The notes below the pieces were generated by a model. The model saw nothing but the letters and a program-made list of their open reading frames with translations, searched no databases and was not told where the DNA came from. Of a stretch of 64,000 bases of DNA, positions 1 through 14,800 are shown in pieces; the first letter of the stretch is position 1, and each line of letters opens with the position of its first letter. The DNA comes from Leptasterias polaris. Lineage: Eukaryota; Echinodermata; Asteroidea; Forcipulatida; Asteriidae. The position numbers and the translations under genes were made by a program. Where the stretch lies: assembly GCA_037783415.1 (NCBI GenBank), contig JAZGTN010000013.1:620001-684000 (forward strand). The letters are read 5' to 3'.

Positions 1-2580
1 ACACCATTTTTATTTTAGATGAAAAATTAAAAGTAGTGCATGGAATGTAAATATGAATTAATGTAAATGTATATGGTAAGTGTGGTTATTCAAAAAATAT
101 AACTTGGCACAAATTTGTCAAGCCTTAACAATATTGTCTTGTTTTTTATTGCCGTTAAGGATAAGTTTTTCACAGAAATATTTATATTGTTTACCAATTT
201 TGAAGATGAAGTTCATCTAGGGAATGGTATTTAAACAATATGTGATCATAACAAAACAATATGTAAACGTTTTTTCCCGAAATAACATGGCATGTGGTTA
301 TTTTATCTCTATGGGCTCAACAGATTACGACAAGGACACAGGTAAGACATGTGTAATATATAGACACCTCCATGGTCTCACCGGTTTCCAGATATGATAG
401 AGATATACATTTCGTTGTGTTCAAAAGAGCAGGCTGTATTATAACTTCCTTATACATGTAGCTTGGTTGTGCTTTCATGTATCTGCGGGCATTACAATCC
501 TGGAATGGAGTCAAAATGTACATCGTTTATTTGTTCAAGGAGTCTCAAGGGTTGTCCAAGCATATTCCTCCACAGCGAGTTGATGAAAATAATTATCCTT
601 TGCTCAGAGGACCTCCGTGTGGCACAATCACATTCAACTTCCACAGATCCCAGTTATTTTGATATTTTATGGTCCGTAAGGTGTTTTAAGCTTCTTCAAC
701 GAGTTGAGAATAAAGATTGCCACCATGTATGCTCGCAATACATTTTTGAGGCAGAATTAATACTTAATTCAAGGGCAAATATGATGATTTACTTCAAACT
801 GATGAGTCGCACAAAAATAAATTAATTCACTATTTGTTTTAATAATAAAGACAATTGGAACTCTGAACATTACAGCCATTACAAGAAGTAAACAGCAGGA
901 ACTTGATTACTACATGTATTTAGTTTTAATTTGTTATACCACATTTTTATTTGTTTACAATTTTGACAATTTGAGTTTTACATTTCATTTGCACAGGCAT
1001 AAATTACACACAAGCTTAACATTTGTTGCAATATGGGGTACATAAGCTACCGTTTTAGTTAAAACCCTTGGTTTTAGTGTAGTTTGCTGCAGGAAACGTC
1101 TTTCTATTCATTGTTTTTTCACTTTGTGACGTAGTATCTCAATTCACATTACATGTACATCAATTTAATCACAATTGAGCTTAAGTGGTGCTTTGTGTTT
1201 AAAATCCACTAACAATATTTTTCAAATTGTGTTAATTTTATACAAAAATTGTGTTACTTTTATACACACATGTGCATTTTATACAATCGTTGGGCCTTGT
1301 AAAGAAAAACCTATTGGGAACTACATGTACTACCGGCTGTAGGTTAATTTATGTCTAACCTTTCTTTATGGTCTAACTTGGGTCAAACGGGAAGGAGTTG
1401 ATGTGAAAACCGAGCAGCCCATGCCCAATATACTTGGCCAGTGTTAAAACCACTTTTGCTTTACATCGGGAAAAACCAAGGAAGGGCAAACATTTACAAT
1501 GAAATTGAAATTTCTACTGAACATTTCAAGGTTCCCCCATTGCAAGAAAAATTCACGGGGCATGAAGGCAATGCTGGCTTACGTCGCATCTTCTGTAGTT
1601 TTTTTGTAGGACTATTTATTTGGGCCTGGCATTTATAATTCAACGAAGAACTTCACACAATGTCGACCTACACTTCCTCATGCTACGACCCTACGACGTA
1701 CATAAAAAAAGATGCTACGTTACGAAGTGTACACACATATTAGATATTGGATAGTAATAAATACATGGTCGTGAACGTTTTAATTTTATTTTAACGGAGG
1801 CTTCATACACATCCATCCAGGCCTTGCACACGTACGGTCACACATATACTACATGTACACACACTGCATGCTGTACTATAGACCACTAGTATAACACATT
1901 CGTTGCTGTAAAAAAACAAACCGAGATTTCTTTCATCGTGGAGCTCTATTAAAGAATCCCTCTCAAATAGACGTATCCTATCCAACAAACAGGTTGTATT
2001 ATTCAGCTGAACGTTACCAGTTTATCATGCATGAAATCAAGAGGACGACTCGGAACGTCCAATCTTCCTGTTGTTTTCCTCTGTTGCCGCATTGTTGCGA
2101 CATTAATAACATGGCAGCCATTACGCGGATGAATAATGGCTAGTTTGCACACTGCGGTCGCGTCGCCGACGTCGCCTGATGATATGATGAAAGGGTGTGA
2201 CGGGTACCATGTTGCAAGGCATTGCGCATGGGTACTTAGCCAACCAGCGACCGATCAAACATCTAATTGTTATGGGTTATCGTTTCTTTTTGTGACAGCA
2301 ACGTTTTCCTTCAGAGTGATGGACAAAGACACAACTGAAAACAAAACAAAAACAAACAGATTGTCGTTGGAAGTCTTACAGCGTGGGGCTTTTGTGAAAG
2401 TATTTATATGCACGTCCATGTACATGTACATACATGTAGTACATGTATACATGTAGTACATGTACATGTACATCTGCATATTACTTGAACCGTCACAAGT
2501 TAGTGCGCTTTAGGATATGTGCGTATGGATATTTTGAAGAGCTGTTTACGCATCGGCTGTGCCCAGTTTATGCCACATGT
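1..2580. other. Upstream noncoding region
   Basis: I see no supportable gene here. The DNA is AT-rich and open frames are short and without recognisable domains. A low-complexity, self-complementary stretch built from ACATGT/GTACAT words lies at about 2413-2474. Distal regulatory DNA for the downstream gene is possible but nothing specific can be pointed to. Confidence 0.6.
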
Positions 2581-2581
2581 G

Positions 2582-2588
2582 TATAAAA
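2582..2588 (+). promoter_or_regulatory. Candidate TATA box of MORC2
   Basis: TATAAAA lies about 230 bases before the MORC2 start codon, which would place transcription start near 2612 and leave a 5' UTR of roughly 200 bases if unspliced. This is a motif match plus position only; a TATA-less or more distal spliced 5' exon is equally possible. Confidence 0.35.
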
Positions 2589-2819
2589 GCATGATCTATC
2601 CACCGCCTTGTCCTTTCTCCTCGACGACAGAAGTATAAGAATCAACACTACAAGATCGCCATACCACGAAAGGAAGACCATAGTTTAGCATCACACTTTA
2701 CAGACGATAATGTATTAGATTGTGTTACGTCGTTGAATTTTGTGATGACAGGCTGAGGCTGGATCATCTGGATCCAACTTTGCATGGTTGTTCTTCGTTG
2801 AAAATCTAGATCTGAAATC

Positions 2820-5800
2820 ATGGTGGTCTACCAAGGGTTGAGTAGAGCACAGCTCAGCTTTGACTATCTGCACACCAACTCGTGAGTTTACACATTGTTA
2901 GCTGCATGCGATGTATCTGATTATCAGGGCTATGATCTGGTCATTTATGTTGTCACTAACTTAAGTCGGTGTGCTTTGATATAAAGGACAACTATATATA
3001 TTTAGGTTTCGCCATGGTCTCACGTTCATCGTTTGCAAGGATGACCGAGAACATGTTCTGAGAAAGTCACCGAAAGTGTTTGCCGGCGTGACTATCGTGT
3101 GATTCCCGTTGATTGTTAATATTTCCTTGGTCGGGGTATTTTGCTCACGGTGGATTGAATGCCAGTGGCTGGTGATCTTGTGTTTTATGCAGTTTCAACC
3201 AAACAGTACAGGCCTAAATGCATTAGAAAACGATAATTAAGTAGGCTCATACATAGTATAGTACTAGTGTAGGCTGTAGCCTAGTAGTATAAGTCTAGAA
3301 GCATTTTAGTATTAAACGCCACCAGGTCTAGGCTGGAATTTTGTAAACAATACCGTAGGCCTAAGCTAAGGCCTTTTATCGGCGGAGAGGTGTTTTATTT
3401 CTGTAAAATGAATGGGCTATTTGGCCGGATTGTCCCAGATACTACTTACTACTACTACTACTACAGAGAAGACTAGATTGTGAAATGTATTCCCCGTAAT
3501 GCATGCATATAGGCCTGTTCATAATGAATACCGATATTGCACACTAAGTGTGTACATATACATCCAAGAATAACTCGGTAAGGGAGTACGTTGGGAAAGA
3601 GTTAAACTTGAATCATAATCTACTAGTACTTACCGCGGTAGCTTGACTGGCTTGATTCCCCCCCCCCCCCCCCCATATTAACTATAACCTAAATATCTAG
3701 GTGTTTAAATTGTAGGTATTTTATGTAAACGTATTGTTCACTGCTCTTCGCAAAGCAACTAATTTTGGTCAAGCAGCCTACTGGAGTTCTATTTAATGAC
3801 TCGCACATGGACGACTTGATATATTGACAGCTTTTTAAATATTAAGAATGTCGTTGACAGTGTTACATTTTATGTTCTTCTTTATTAATAAGAAGGGGTG
3901 TGATGTGTGTGGGTGTGTGTGTGAGTAGGTAACCACATTCAAACCGGGGACCTATAACAAAAGAGGACAATAGGTCCACGGTTGCTATCACAAAGGAAAG
4001 CATTGTGGTCCACGGTTGCTATCACAAAGAGTTGAACAAAGGAGGGTGCACGATTGCAGGCTGTTACACACTTGTGTGTGTGTGTACTTCAATATGCGAT
4101 ACATGACGGACAACATTGTATTTCCTCCTCAAAATTGTAATAGGCTACATTTCATTCGAATAAGAACTTGCAGCTTTTTAGGAATAACGTACGTGCGGCA
4201 CAACATTTTATTTCCTCCTCAACATGTTAATTAATACAAAATGTCAGTCAAATAATAACACAGCTTTTTAGGACAAACGTGACGTGTGGCACAACATTGA
4301 TTTCCTGCTCAACATGTTAATACAACATTTAAGTCAAATAATAACTCACAGCTTTTTAGAACAGAACTTTGTTACTAATTGTGTTTTTATTAAGAACTTA
4401 TTCTTGGCAATATTTATGCACAGGACCACCCATGAATTCCTCTTCGGGGCATTGGCGGAGCTGCTGGATAATGCAAGGTGATTTTGTTTTCTTCTTACTA
4501 AGACGGAACTCATTGCATAATATCTGCAGCAACTAAAATACTATAAAACATTTTTGTCTTCCTAACACAAAATAACACCTGTTAACTGAAATCTGTTTTC
4601 CCCCTCTTGTTCATGAAGGGATGCACAAGCAAGACGAATGGATGTGTACACGGGTAAGTTAAAGCAAGTCTACCCAGAAGCTGCATAACTGGCTGAAAAT
4701 ATATCTCGTTTAGCCGTTGGTAATGGGTTTTTTTTATGCAGACAAATTTATTTATGCATACTACCATCTGGCTTCCATTGCTAGGAAATTTGCTGTTTAT
4801 CAAAATATATTTCTGTTATCAATGCACGATCTGTACATTTAATAAATCATTTTATAAAATGGGACACAATTACTATTTTGTGAATGTAAACACTTTATGT
4901 ACGGTACCAATGTTTAAGTTTAAGAAATAAAGCGTTCTTGTTTGACTCGGAAAATTTATTTCAGTTTAAACTTGTTTGGCCTCTTAAAGTTAACTTTAAA
5001 ATAATTCAAACAAACCTGTTTGCTGTTTTAAATCTATACAAAGTATGAATTATTATAGCTATATTGGAGCTAACACTGGTTCATTATTATTATTATTATT
5101 ATTTGTTGAAGTATCTAGGACCGTGCATTTATCATATACATGTATCATAAGCAGGATCTAAGAACATGATTTTGCCCCCCGTGTTATGAGGTCATGTTAT
5201 CCAGTGTACATGTATAGCCAGCTTATCATGGCTTCTTGAAGGTAACTACATAATTGCTGAGGAAGTAAGTTTGACAGCGTAACTGATAGTAATATCAAGT
5301 TAGTAAGTGAAGGAAGTCAACGAGAATTTAGCATAATATGTGCAATACTTCCAAGTCGCAGCAATTTGTAGAAGGGATGTCGCAAGGGAGGAGTGATATT
5401 AACGCATGAAATCCAAGAGATAATTTATACTTATTTAATTGTCAGTGAAGTGTGAAAAAGTGACCATTATGTGTGCTTCGTCATTACAACGAAAGTAAAT
5501 GTGCGGTTATTCTTGTTTAGAAATGCTCTACCGCGTTGGTGTGACCTTTGAGTAAGTATACGGTAAGAAAGTATATTTTTGTTGAGGGAATCGTTAGTAA
5601 ACCACTTATCGCAATTTCTGGAAAAATCTGAAGTAGGCCTATACATGTATGTATGTATATATATGGGTTTTTTTTGATATCGTAACAATGAAACCATGAC
5701 TGAAAGTGGTAGTCGGTGTATTCTGTGCATTTGTATGTGTGTGAGGATTAGTTATGATTTAATTTGTTTACAATACATAAAAGTATAGCAACCAAACGAA

Positions 5801-8800
5801 GTTTTGTTGCATTTAACTCTTTCAAAGGAAATGTGCGGTACTGTATTTAAAGGGCACCCCCATCAGGTACACGGGGGTTTGACCGATGATGGAGTCATCA
5901 CTTAAAGGAAAAGCAATGCCTTTTGCAGGTATTGGCTTGATGTACAAGGCGCGACAATGGTTGTTGTATTGTTATTTATTTACTTTATTCCTGTTGGGGA
6001 GTCTGAAGGCACTGATGTACGTATACTTACACTATCTAGTCTTGCTTTTAAAGTACATTAGGTACCTGAGAAAAAGTTGGTAATGGATTACTTAAGTCAA
6101 AGTTCAAGATCTATGAACATGCGTTTTTCATATCCAGGAGCGCATGTTGAATGATGTCGTGTGTTGTAATTTTATAGTGTACATAGGTGACTTGTATACG
6201 ATCCATGTAGTTAGAATTTCATTTTGGCATATTCTGTTATTGATAATGGGCGGGTACATGGGTGTTTGGCTCAAGTTTCCACAAGGGGAGGAAACAAGAT
6301 CTCATCAGCATTATACGAAATGAAACCTTCAAGTGTGAAGAGTAAGTTGATGCTGACGTTATCGGGAATAATGCAGCCTCATCGGCAATTCGTTCAGCTA
6401 GCATTCTCAAGACAACGGGAGGCTCGATAAATAAAAACATTTGAAACATAAAAGGTACACTCTGGCCATGCCCAAAAGCAGCGTAATGCCCCCCCCCCCC
6501 CCCCCCAACGAGATCGGAAATGCACAACGGTTCGATAATTGGATAGCACCCAAGAAAAAGTAACTTAATTTATTAAATAAAATGAGAATAACAATAATTA
6601 ACAAACTAATAAATAAATAAAATGAAACGAGGCCTTCGCCCCCATTTTCCCACCCCAAATGAAAATGTGCCATGGTTATGTCACTGCATGGTTAATAAGG
6701 CTAAGGGAACATGGCGATTTGAAGAGGCATTCTCAAAGTGATGTGGGCTTATTTTGTATATGTGGTATTTGCACTGGCCGTTGCATTTTGAGAAAACCGA
6801 ACACAGCTGGACTGTTTCTACAACTGGACTGTTTCTACAACGTGGAAAATTGACTTCAAAAAATATATCCAAGGTATACAATGATGGCCAAGGAAAAACC
6901 ACGGCACTTGACTGCGTATAGCCGGTTGCGTTTTCTGGGGTTTTTTTTTCAGGACAGATGAGGCCACTTCCTAGCCGGTTTCATACATTACAAAAGGACT
7001 GGTAAGGCATGGGGTTGACAGCGGGGGCTGTGACACCCACGTGTATTTAGAAGATTCATGCACTTTACTTTCCGGTTTTCCTTTTATCACTCGAGGGAAG
7101 AGTGCATGCTGGAGTTCGGGACGATATTGTGAGCAGGGTTATAGGCCTGCTGTGGTTCCTCTGGCAAGTGCGGTATGTTGAGCACAGTCAATCAAGTGGT
7201 CGGGGTGTTTTTCTTCGGTTAAGGTTTGCAATAATTGCAACTGCTGTCTAGAGGCTTGTCAGGGCGATTGAGCAGCTGCGTTTGGTTATACCAGCTCTCT
7301 ATTATTTTTTAGTAACACGTGCTGCTCGCTTGTGAGCTAGCTGTGCTTCTGTTTGTGGACACTACAGCTGGGACATTAGGCCCTAAGGGGTTTTTATGTG
7401 GCTGTCTAGTTACTAAATTTGCTCAAGACTCCTGTGTGCGTTGCTGGTGCACGGAGTATTTACCAGGAGGTAGACCTTGAGTCCCAGGGATCCCAAACGG
7501 TGCAGCAAGCCAGACGAGAAATAACCAGTCGAACTGATTTGTGTTTGCTCTGGCTTTACCTAATGCTTATAATTAGGGAAACTGGCATCGGGTATCAAAA
7601 TACCCAAATTTCTGCACCCATTGTCCGATCCTTACTAAGGATATCTACCTTTCACGGGGCGGCTGCGCACAAATGACGTATACATGTATGAGGCTGTCCG
7701 ATCTGAACTCTACGTTCGTGAGGTTGCAAAACCAACGAGACCGTCATAATATGTACAGTGTTAGTTCACATGTACATGTATGTACGTGTAGTTCGTGAAC
7801 GTGATGCCTGCCTGATTGTGGTCCTCGTAAGTCTTGGACAAGAATGTATTCAGTACTGAGACTTTTTTTTATACAGGAAACACAAGATTGGAAAGGAAAA
7901 GATAAAGTGTCATAGGTTACAAAGGAAGTGGCCTATGACTCTTATATAAAATGAGTCAATTCCTCAATGCAAAATAACGATATAAAAGGGATACAGTATA
8001 AGCAAACTTAAAAGAAGTATTATGGTTGGGACACGACACTAGGGCCTGTCAATAGGGCCTGTGAGGGCAATACCGAAATAAATGTTTATTGAATTGAATT
8101 GAATTGAATAGCAGACGGACACTGGCCTCTACGCACTATCAAATAGCAGATACGGATACTGGGCTCTACGCATTATGAAAGCACTCTATGCATTCATGCA
8201 TGACCTTGACACTTAACATATGAATCAAGCAAAGAATGCAGGCTTTGATTAGCAAGAGGAGACGCCAACATCATTCATGAGGAGATTATGGCAGTGTGGG
8301 AGGTATATTAAGCGAGAGAGAAAAAATATCAAAAGAAAAGAGAGAACAAGACACTACATCAAGCCGGATTTGTCACACTGTCAGGACATGCGTGGCATGG
8401 GGAAGCTTGTGCAAGCTGCACACACTGTTGTCGGGTTATTCCTGTCAAACGGAACTGTACCTGAAAATAAACATAACAAAGCTGAACCAACTGTTATGAT
8501 TGTACAAGGCTTGTTCACAATGTGATTAAGATACTATCCTCGGTTGGATGAACACAGTTTCAAGAAGCAGTTGGTTAAAATTATTATAATTTATTCGGCA
8601 TTAAAACACATTTTTTTTAAAGCAATCGCATAAATAATGTATTTAAAAAAGGAGTACATAAAGGCATATGCCCGGAATTAACAGTTTGCTTAAAATCTGT
8701 GACGGAAGGCCTTCAATTCCAATAACTCTGGCCGCATTATTTAACAAGCAAATATTATATAAAAAATATATAAATGTTTAAAAATCTATACAAATTTATC

Positions 8801-11800
8801 AACAATAGACATGACAGTAAAAAGTGGCAGAGATTCAGACACTAAAGTTGCAAGTCCCCTCTAAACAAAAAGTAAAAGTTAATCCTCCAAAAAATATTTT
8901 TATAATATTATTTTTAAAATGAGTAATAATAATTGTGTGTTTACGAGGCATATCTGGGCCCAATTTCATAGAGCTGCTAAACGGTAAGCAAATTTTCGTG
9001 CTAACTGTACCAGAAAAATTTGCTTAAGCATAAGCGTATTTCACAGGTTAGGAAAGAAAATAAGGCGGCCATCTTGTGTGTTCACCGTCGATTTGCATTT
9101 TTACGTCGCTCATTTTCGTGCAGTAAGCACGAGGTTAGCATGCCTTTTCGTATGCTTACGGTTAGCAGCGCTATGAAATAGAAACTCGTACAGTAAGCAC
9201 AGAATCTGCCGTTAAGCAGCTCTATGAAATTGGGCCCAGGCAACGTCTCAACTTTACAAATATCCTTCATGGCTTTTGATGATTTCCAAATTGAATATCA
9301 ATATGAGAGATTCCAGTGGGGAATTTTAAGAACCCTATAGTTAAATTTGTTTCACTTTCTAGGAATTGTATGATACTGTATGATTATAATTTCTTCCAGA
9401 GAAAAATGAATCACTGCGTGGTGGCTACCTGCTTAATTTTCTGGATGATGGATCTGGAATGGATCAAGGTAAATAATTTAGCTTACAGACACCATATATT
9501 TTTAAGCACCACACTGTCAATTCAATTTTACAATTTTCAAAAAATCAATTCAAACAACATAGCCTATAGATTTAAACCATAAACACAAGATCAAATGCTG
9601 CCAAATACATTTACATGTACACTTTTTGTAGTATTTGAAGAATAGAACACTTTCCTTTCGATTTTGTTTTCATTTAAGAAAAACTAAAGGAGATTGCTGT
9701 TCAGGTTGCCCCGTTAGTGAGGTCATTGTTACAAGTTTGTGTATTTGTTGGACATGCATTGTTTTTGCTTCAAAGTTGGCAATTTGTACATATACAATTA
9801 AGTATAGTATAGTATAGTATTATAGTATAGTATAGTATAGTATAGTATTTTTATTTTCACATATACACATAAATATATATACAGTGAAATGCATTTTGGT
9901 TTTGCGTGTCTAAAAACATTAAATAATCACAAGTACATTAATACACATTACATAAATATTATAACAGGATAAAATAGCAGCCTCAACAATGAAACCGCAG
10001 TCACATGCATACAGTCACCAATTATTTTAAAATACTATCATTAAGAATGCGAACAGCAGTTGGATAAAAACTTTGCAATGTACGATTTGAACCAGATTTA
10101 ATTGATCGATATCGGTTGTTTGATCGCATGGGCTGAAAGAATTAGTTGTGTGCCGGATGAAAATTGTCTTTTACAATAGAGTGGGCGCTTTTTGTGACTT
10201 GAGAGAGATACAAATCAAGTGATGGGAGTTGGCAACCCCAATTTACATGCACCTTGTTTCATCCTTTCAGCCAACTGAAGAAAAAAATCATAACAAGACT
10301 TAATAGTGAGAACATTTTAGAGGACCTCTCGTTGGCTGTCGATAGTCATCTGAGGCAGTCTATGTTATCAGTTGACATGGTGTCTTGTTGACGGATTTAA
10401 AAACACCAACTGGATTGTACCACACAATTCTTTTACAACATTGCATCCTTACCAAACGATTTATTTAATAATTCAAAAAGAAAAAAATCCATTGTCCATT
10501 TTTATAAAACATGAGTTACTATTAGTTTCAGGATGACTGTTTATCTGTAACCTCAATTTTCATAGTCCACTAAATAAATCTTTATACATAGGACTAAGCA
10601 TAATTAATTCAAAATATTGTTTGGCTCACTCATACATTTAGATAAATGAATTTATAGTATAAATGAAATATTAGTAATTTTGGGCTTACTGTCGCTCACA
10701 TCAGATGATATATGTAAATGTTTACCCCTTTCAATATCAAGTTATATTTGTTTTGGCTACATTTAGCTGAGGTTGCCACTGTTATCCAGTTCGGAAAATC
10801 AACAAAGAGAGTCTTAGATTCTAATATGATTGGACAATATGGAAACGGCTTGAAATCGTAAGTGACAAAAATCTTTTGGACTACAGAGCAGTGATATAAT
10901 ACATTGTGGTTATTGAACATATTACGTGTAATAGCTTTTCTAAATGAAAACAAATATTTTACCAAAATAGGAATTTGAACCTTGTATCTTGGAACTTTAG
11001 TCAAAGATACCAGTTTTATTAATACTGGGTTCTTATATAGTGCGTTATCACACCCCTAGGGTCGGGTCATAGGGCTAACCACTCATTATTAGTTTAAAAA
11101 AAAGATAAGCAGAGTTATGTTTTGAATCATGGGACCCATTTATGTCGCACCTTTTAAAGGTTTACAAGGTGCTGCGAGCTGCAGGCAGACAGACAAGTTT
11201 ATTTGCATTTAATGGATACTCTTAATTATGACTTCTGACTGGTGCCCCCTGAAAATAAGATGTTTACAAAAAATACGAAAACGGCCAACATGAGGCTAGA
11301 ATTCTTCATAGAGCACTGGCACGTAAATCGGGAACACCAAAAGATAAAACCCTGTTCCGGTTTTACTTTCTTTGTTCACCCAGCGTTAGATCAATTAAGT
11401 TTAAGATGATCGAGATAATTTAATTTTGATTTTGCTTGTCTTTAACATTCAGAGGTTCCATGAGAATTGGAAAAGACTTCATTCTGTTCACCAAACAAGG
11501 GGCAACAATGACCTGTTTATTTTTGTCTCGCACATTCCATGAAGAGGAAAAAATTGAGGAAGTGATAGTTCCAATGCCTTCTTTTGAGAAGAACACTAGG
11601 CATCCATTTGTGCAGAGCTCTGCAGAGAAAGAAAGGGTATGTATCAATTATTAAACATAACTCCCAAAGTCTATATTGTTCCTCCTCTTGGCCATTCAAC
11701 GGTTACTTGAGCAACATTGATCACTTGAGGCAGATCTTGTTTTCTTAACGTTTGTTTTCTTGACTCAATGTGTTGACATTTTGTCAAAACCCCACAAAAG

Positions 11801-14800
11801 CAAATTTCAATATCACATAAGACAATCGCAGAAAACCAGAATGTTTCGTCATGTGTAATTGTAAAATTGCCCCTGAAAGTTTACCTGAAAGTGATGTATT
11901 CAATTTTTCACAGCTTTGAACTAAGCTTGTCAAGTGAAGTTGTTGTTCTAATCTTATGATATTTTGTTTCTGTTAACTTGAATCCTTTGTTGCATTGTGA
12001 ACTGCACTACACCTGCCTTAGCTTGTAATAGACCATGTAACCTGTGACATCACAAGTTAACAAAAGAGCCTGGACTTCCCGCAGGCACAGTTTGTATACA
12101 GCCTAGTGGAAGAACAAAATAAAGCTTCTATCTTATGGAAATTGCACAGTCTGATTTTTATCAACTTTTAGTTTGAAGAAAGGGGGCACATCTCAAAACT
12201 TGTCCGGTTATCTTTTATGGCTTTATAACTTTTTATAAATTTATGTGGAAGCTGTGACACAAAATGAAAAATATCCCTTTTGTCCAGTGTAGTATCTCGC
12301 CTGCCAGGAAATGCCCTATATAATGTGCAAGGTCACTCTTCTTGTAAACAAAGGTTGTATGATCTATTGGCATGTACCCTTCTAAGTGCACCAATATGCA
12401 GCACAGTGCAACAAAGTATGAGATTTGAGTTGACATCTAAATGCAACACAAAAACTTTGACCAATATTGACAAATTTTGTTGTAGTTGGCAGAGATTTGT
12501 TACCTATGGAAATAAACAAAAATAAATTTTAAAGGTTTAATAAGTTTTGCCCCAAAAGTGCAACTATGAATTACTATATGTTAATACTATAGTTCAGGTA
12601 TTTTACATGTGTGTAACATATTTTCAAGTGATTTTCTTATACTTTCTCTTAGAGTGATTTGTACATATTAATTTTCGTAGTATCATTTTAGATTAAAGTT
12701 TTAGAATAAGATACATGTTATGTTATTAATACATTTATTCTCTGTTATGTGTATTAAAATGTCGAATGTAACTGCTTTGACCTCAATTGATGCAATTGAT
12801 GGTTATTATCCAAATTGTAACATGTTCAACCAATATTTGATTTAAGTACTCCTATTGTAACTCATATTATGTTTTAAACTGTTAGGAAATTGTCTCATAT
12901 GAAATTCTCATATGAAATTCTATATACAATAATTGGCAAGTACTGTAAGGCATTCATCCATGTTTTCATTTCAATTTTTTTATTGTAATTGTAAATTTTT
13001 GTACCCACAGCATCAAATAGAAATGGATCTGATATATAAATACTCGCCATTTAAAACCGAGGCTGAATTCTTTGCCCAGTTTGACAGGATCTTGGGAGAT
13101 TCAGGTAAGCCTTACATTGGATTATTGGTTACAGGTAAAAAGTGATTAGAAAGCATAACCTTTCGTTACTGACTTTGTTGACAAATTCAGTAAAAGTGAA
13201 CCTTACCAATATCCCTCTTTATATAAGATCAGAGGCATGTTATAAGATGGAGCATATTTTCACAATTAAAAGTAAATTAAATGGCTTGTAAAAACAATTA
13301 GAACCAGGGCTGGGTCATCCAGTAGGCACAGCAGGCATTGTGTCTGGGGCCGACTAAAACTAAAATTGGGGCCTAACCTACAAAACCACGAAAGCCCAAT
13401 CGTGCCACTTCCATGTAAGTATATATTATCAGTGGGAACTAATTCGTTATAACGAATGACTAATTCATTATACAAATTAGTAATTCGTTTGAACGAGTTA
13501 ATAATCCATTATAACGAATTAACAATTGGCCCACCTCCATGGTGTGACAGTGCGGCAGTGCCCGACCGTCGTTCCGGCCATATCCACATATCATGGAGAT
13601 GGGCCAATTGTTAATTCATTATAACGAATTACTAATTAGTTTAAACGGATTACTAATTCGTTACAACGAATTACTAAATCGTTATAACGAATAAACAATT
13701 GGCCCACCTCCACGGTGCGACTGAACGACCAAGTCCGAATTGATGATTTCGTAATATGGCAGGAAAGCCGAAAAGTTCCATAACTCATCGTTGTTGTAGT
13801 CAACGGCTATCCGCATCCGAAATCATCAATTCGCACTCAGCCGTTCAGTCGCACCATGGAGATGGGCCAATTGTTAATTCGTTATAGCGGATTATTGATT
13901 CGTTTAAACAGATTATTAATTCGTTTTTAACGGATTCTTAATTCGTTCTAACGGATTATTAATTTGTTTTAACGGATTACTAATTCAGAATAACGAATTA
14001 GTAAATCGTTTTAACGGATTACTTATTCGTAATAACGAATTATTATTTCGTTATAACGAATTAGTTCCCGCTGATAATTTATACTTCAGTGGCACGATTG
14101 GGCTTTCGAACAAAACAAACCTATGAAAATACAACAGAGCAAGCACTCGTGCACGCACCCTTACATATGGCAGTTATGGGGTACTTCCATTGTTCTATTA
14201 TTACCTTTTCTGAATAAATTATCTGTGAGGTACCATTATATCAAAGAAAACCTTGTCGGTCGGCATTGTTCCATTGTTAAAGTACCACGCATGTTGGCAA
14301 GTGTAAGAGCACACTCCCTTACAGATCCGGTTTGTGGGGTACTGCTATTGTTGTTCTATTATTCCCTTTTCTGAAGAATTCCCTTGTGGGGTCCAATTGT
14401 TCCTATTGAAATGACCTTGTGGGGTCCCATTGTTCCATTGTTGTCAGGACCCCACAAGTGCCAATCCGTGCGAACACACACACGCACACAACACTTTGGT
14501 GAAGTCTCGGACTTAACTTTTTAATTCTGGTTTTGAAAAACCCACTATGAAATTCGCTCTTGAGCCTAGGACCTACAAAACGGTTAATATGGCCTTAAAT
14601 GGAACCTGCTCTAGACTTTAACTCACTCTTAATGAACATGTTTAATACAGAAAGCTACTCGAAACAAAATTGTCATCAATGAGGTAACTGTCACTGTGAG
14701 GTGAGCGAATGAAGTAAACTTGAAAAAATAAAATGATTCAACTGTTGATTTTTAGGAACATTGGTCATCATTTACCACTTGAAACTCATGGACAATGGGG

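Larger units (their letters stand above)
4654..9399 (+). other. MORC2 intron 3 (4.7 kb)
   Basis: This is the longest intron. It contains a poly(C) run at about 6489-6506, a possible LINE 3' tail with (GAATT)n at about 8091-8109, and a TIR element at 8954-9239. Small open frames such as 6224-6430 and 7419-7676 have no recognisable domain and I do not call them genes. Confidence 0.7.

Noticed and set aside
463..825. 120-codon + strand open frame upstream of MORC2
   Set aside because: No recognisable domain, no splice or promoter support, and AT-rich composition like the surrounding DNA.
3900..3925. GT-rich tract as a regulatory element
   Set aside because: It is a simple repeat with nothing to support a specific function.
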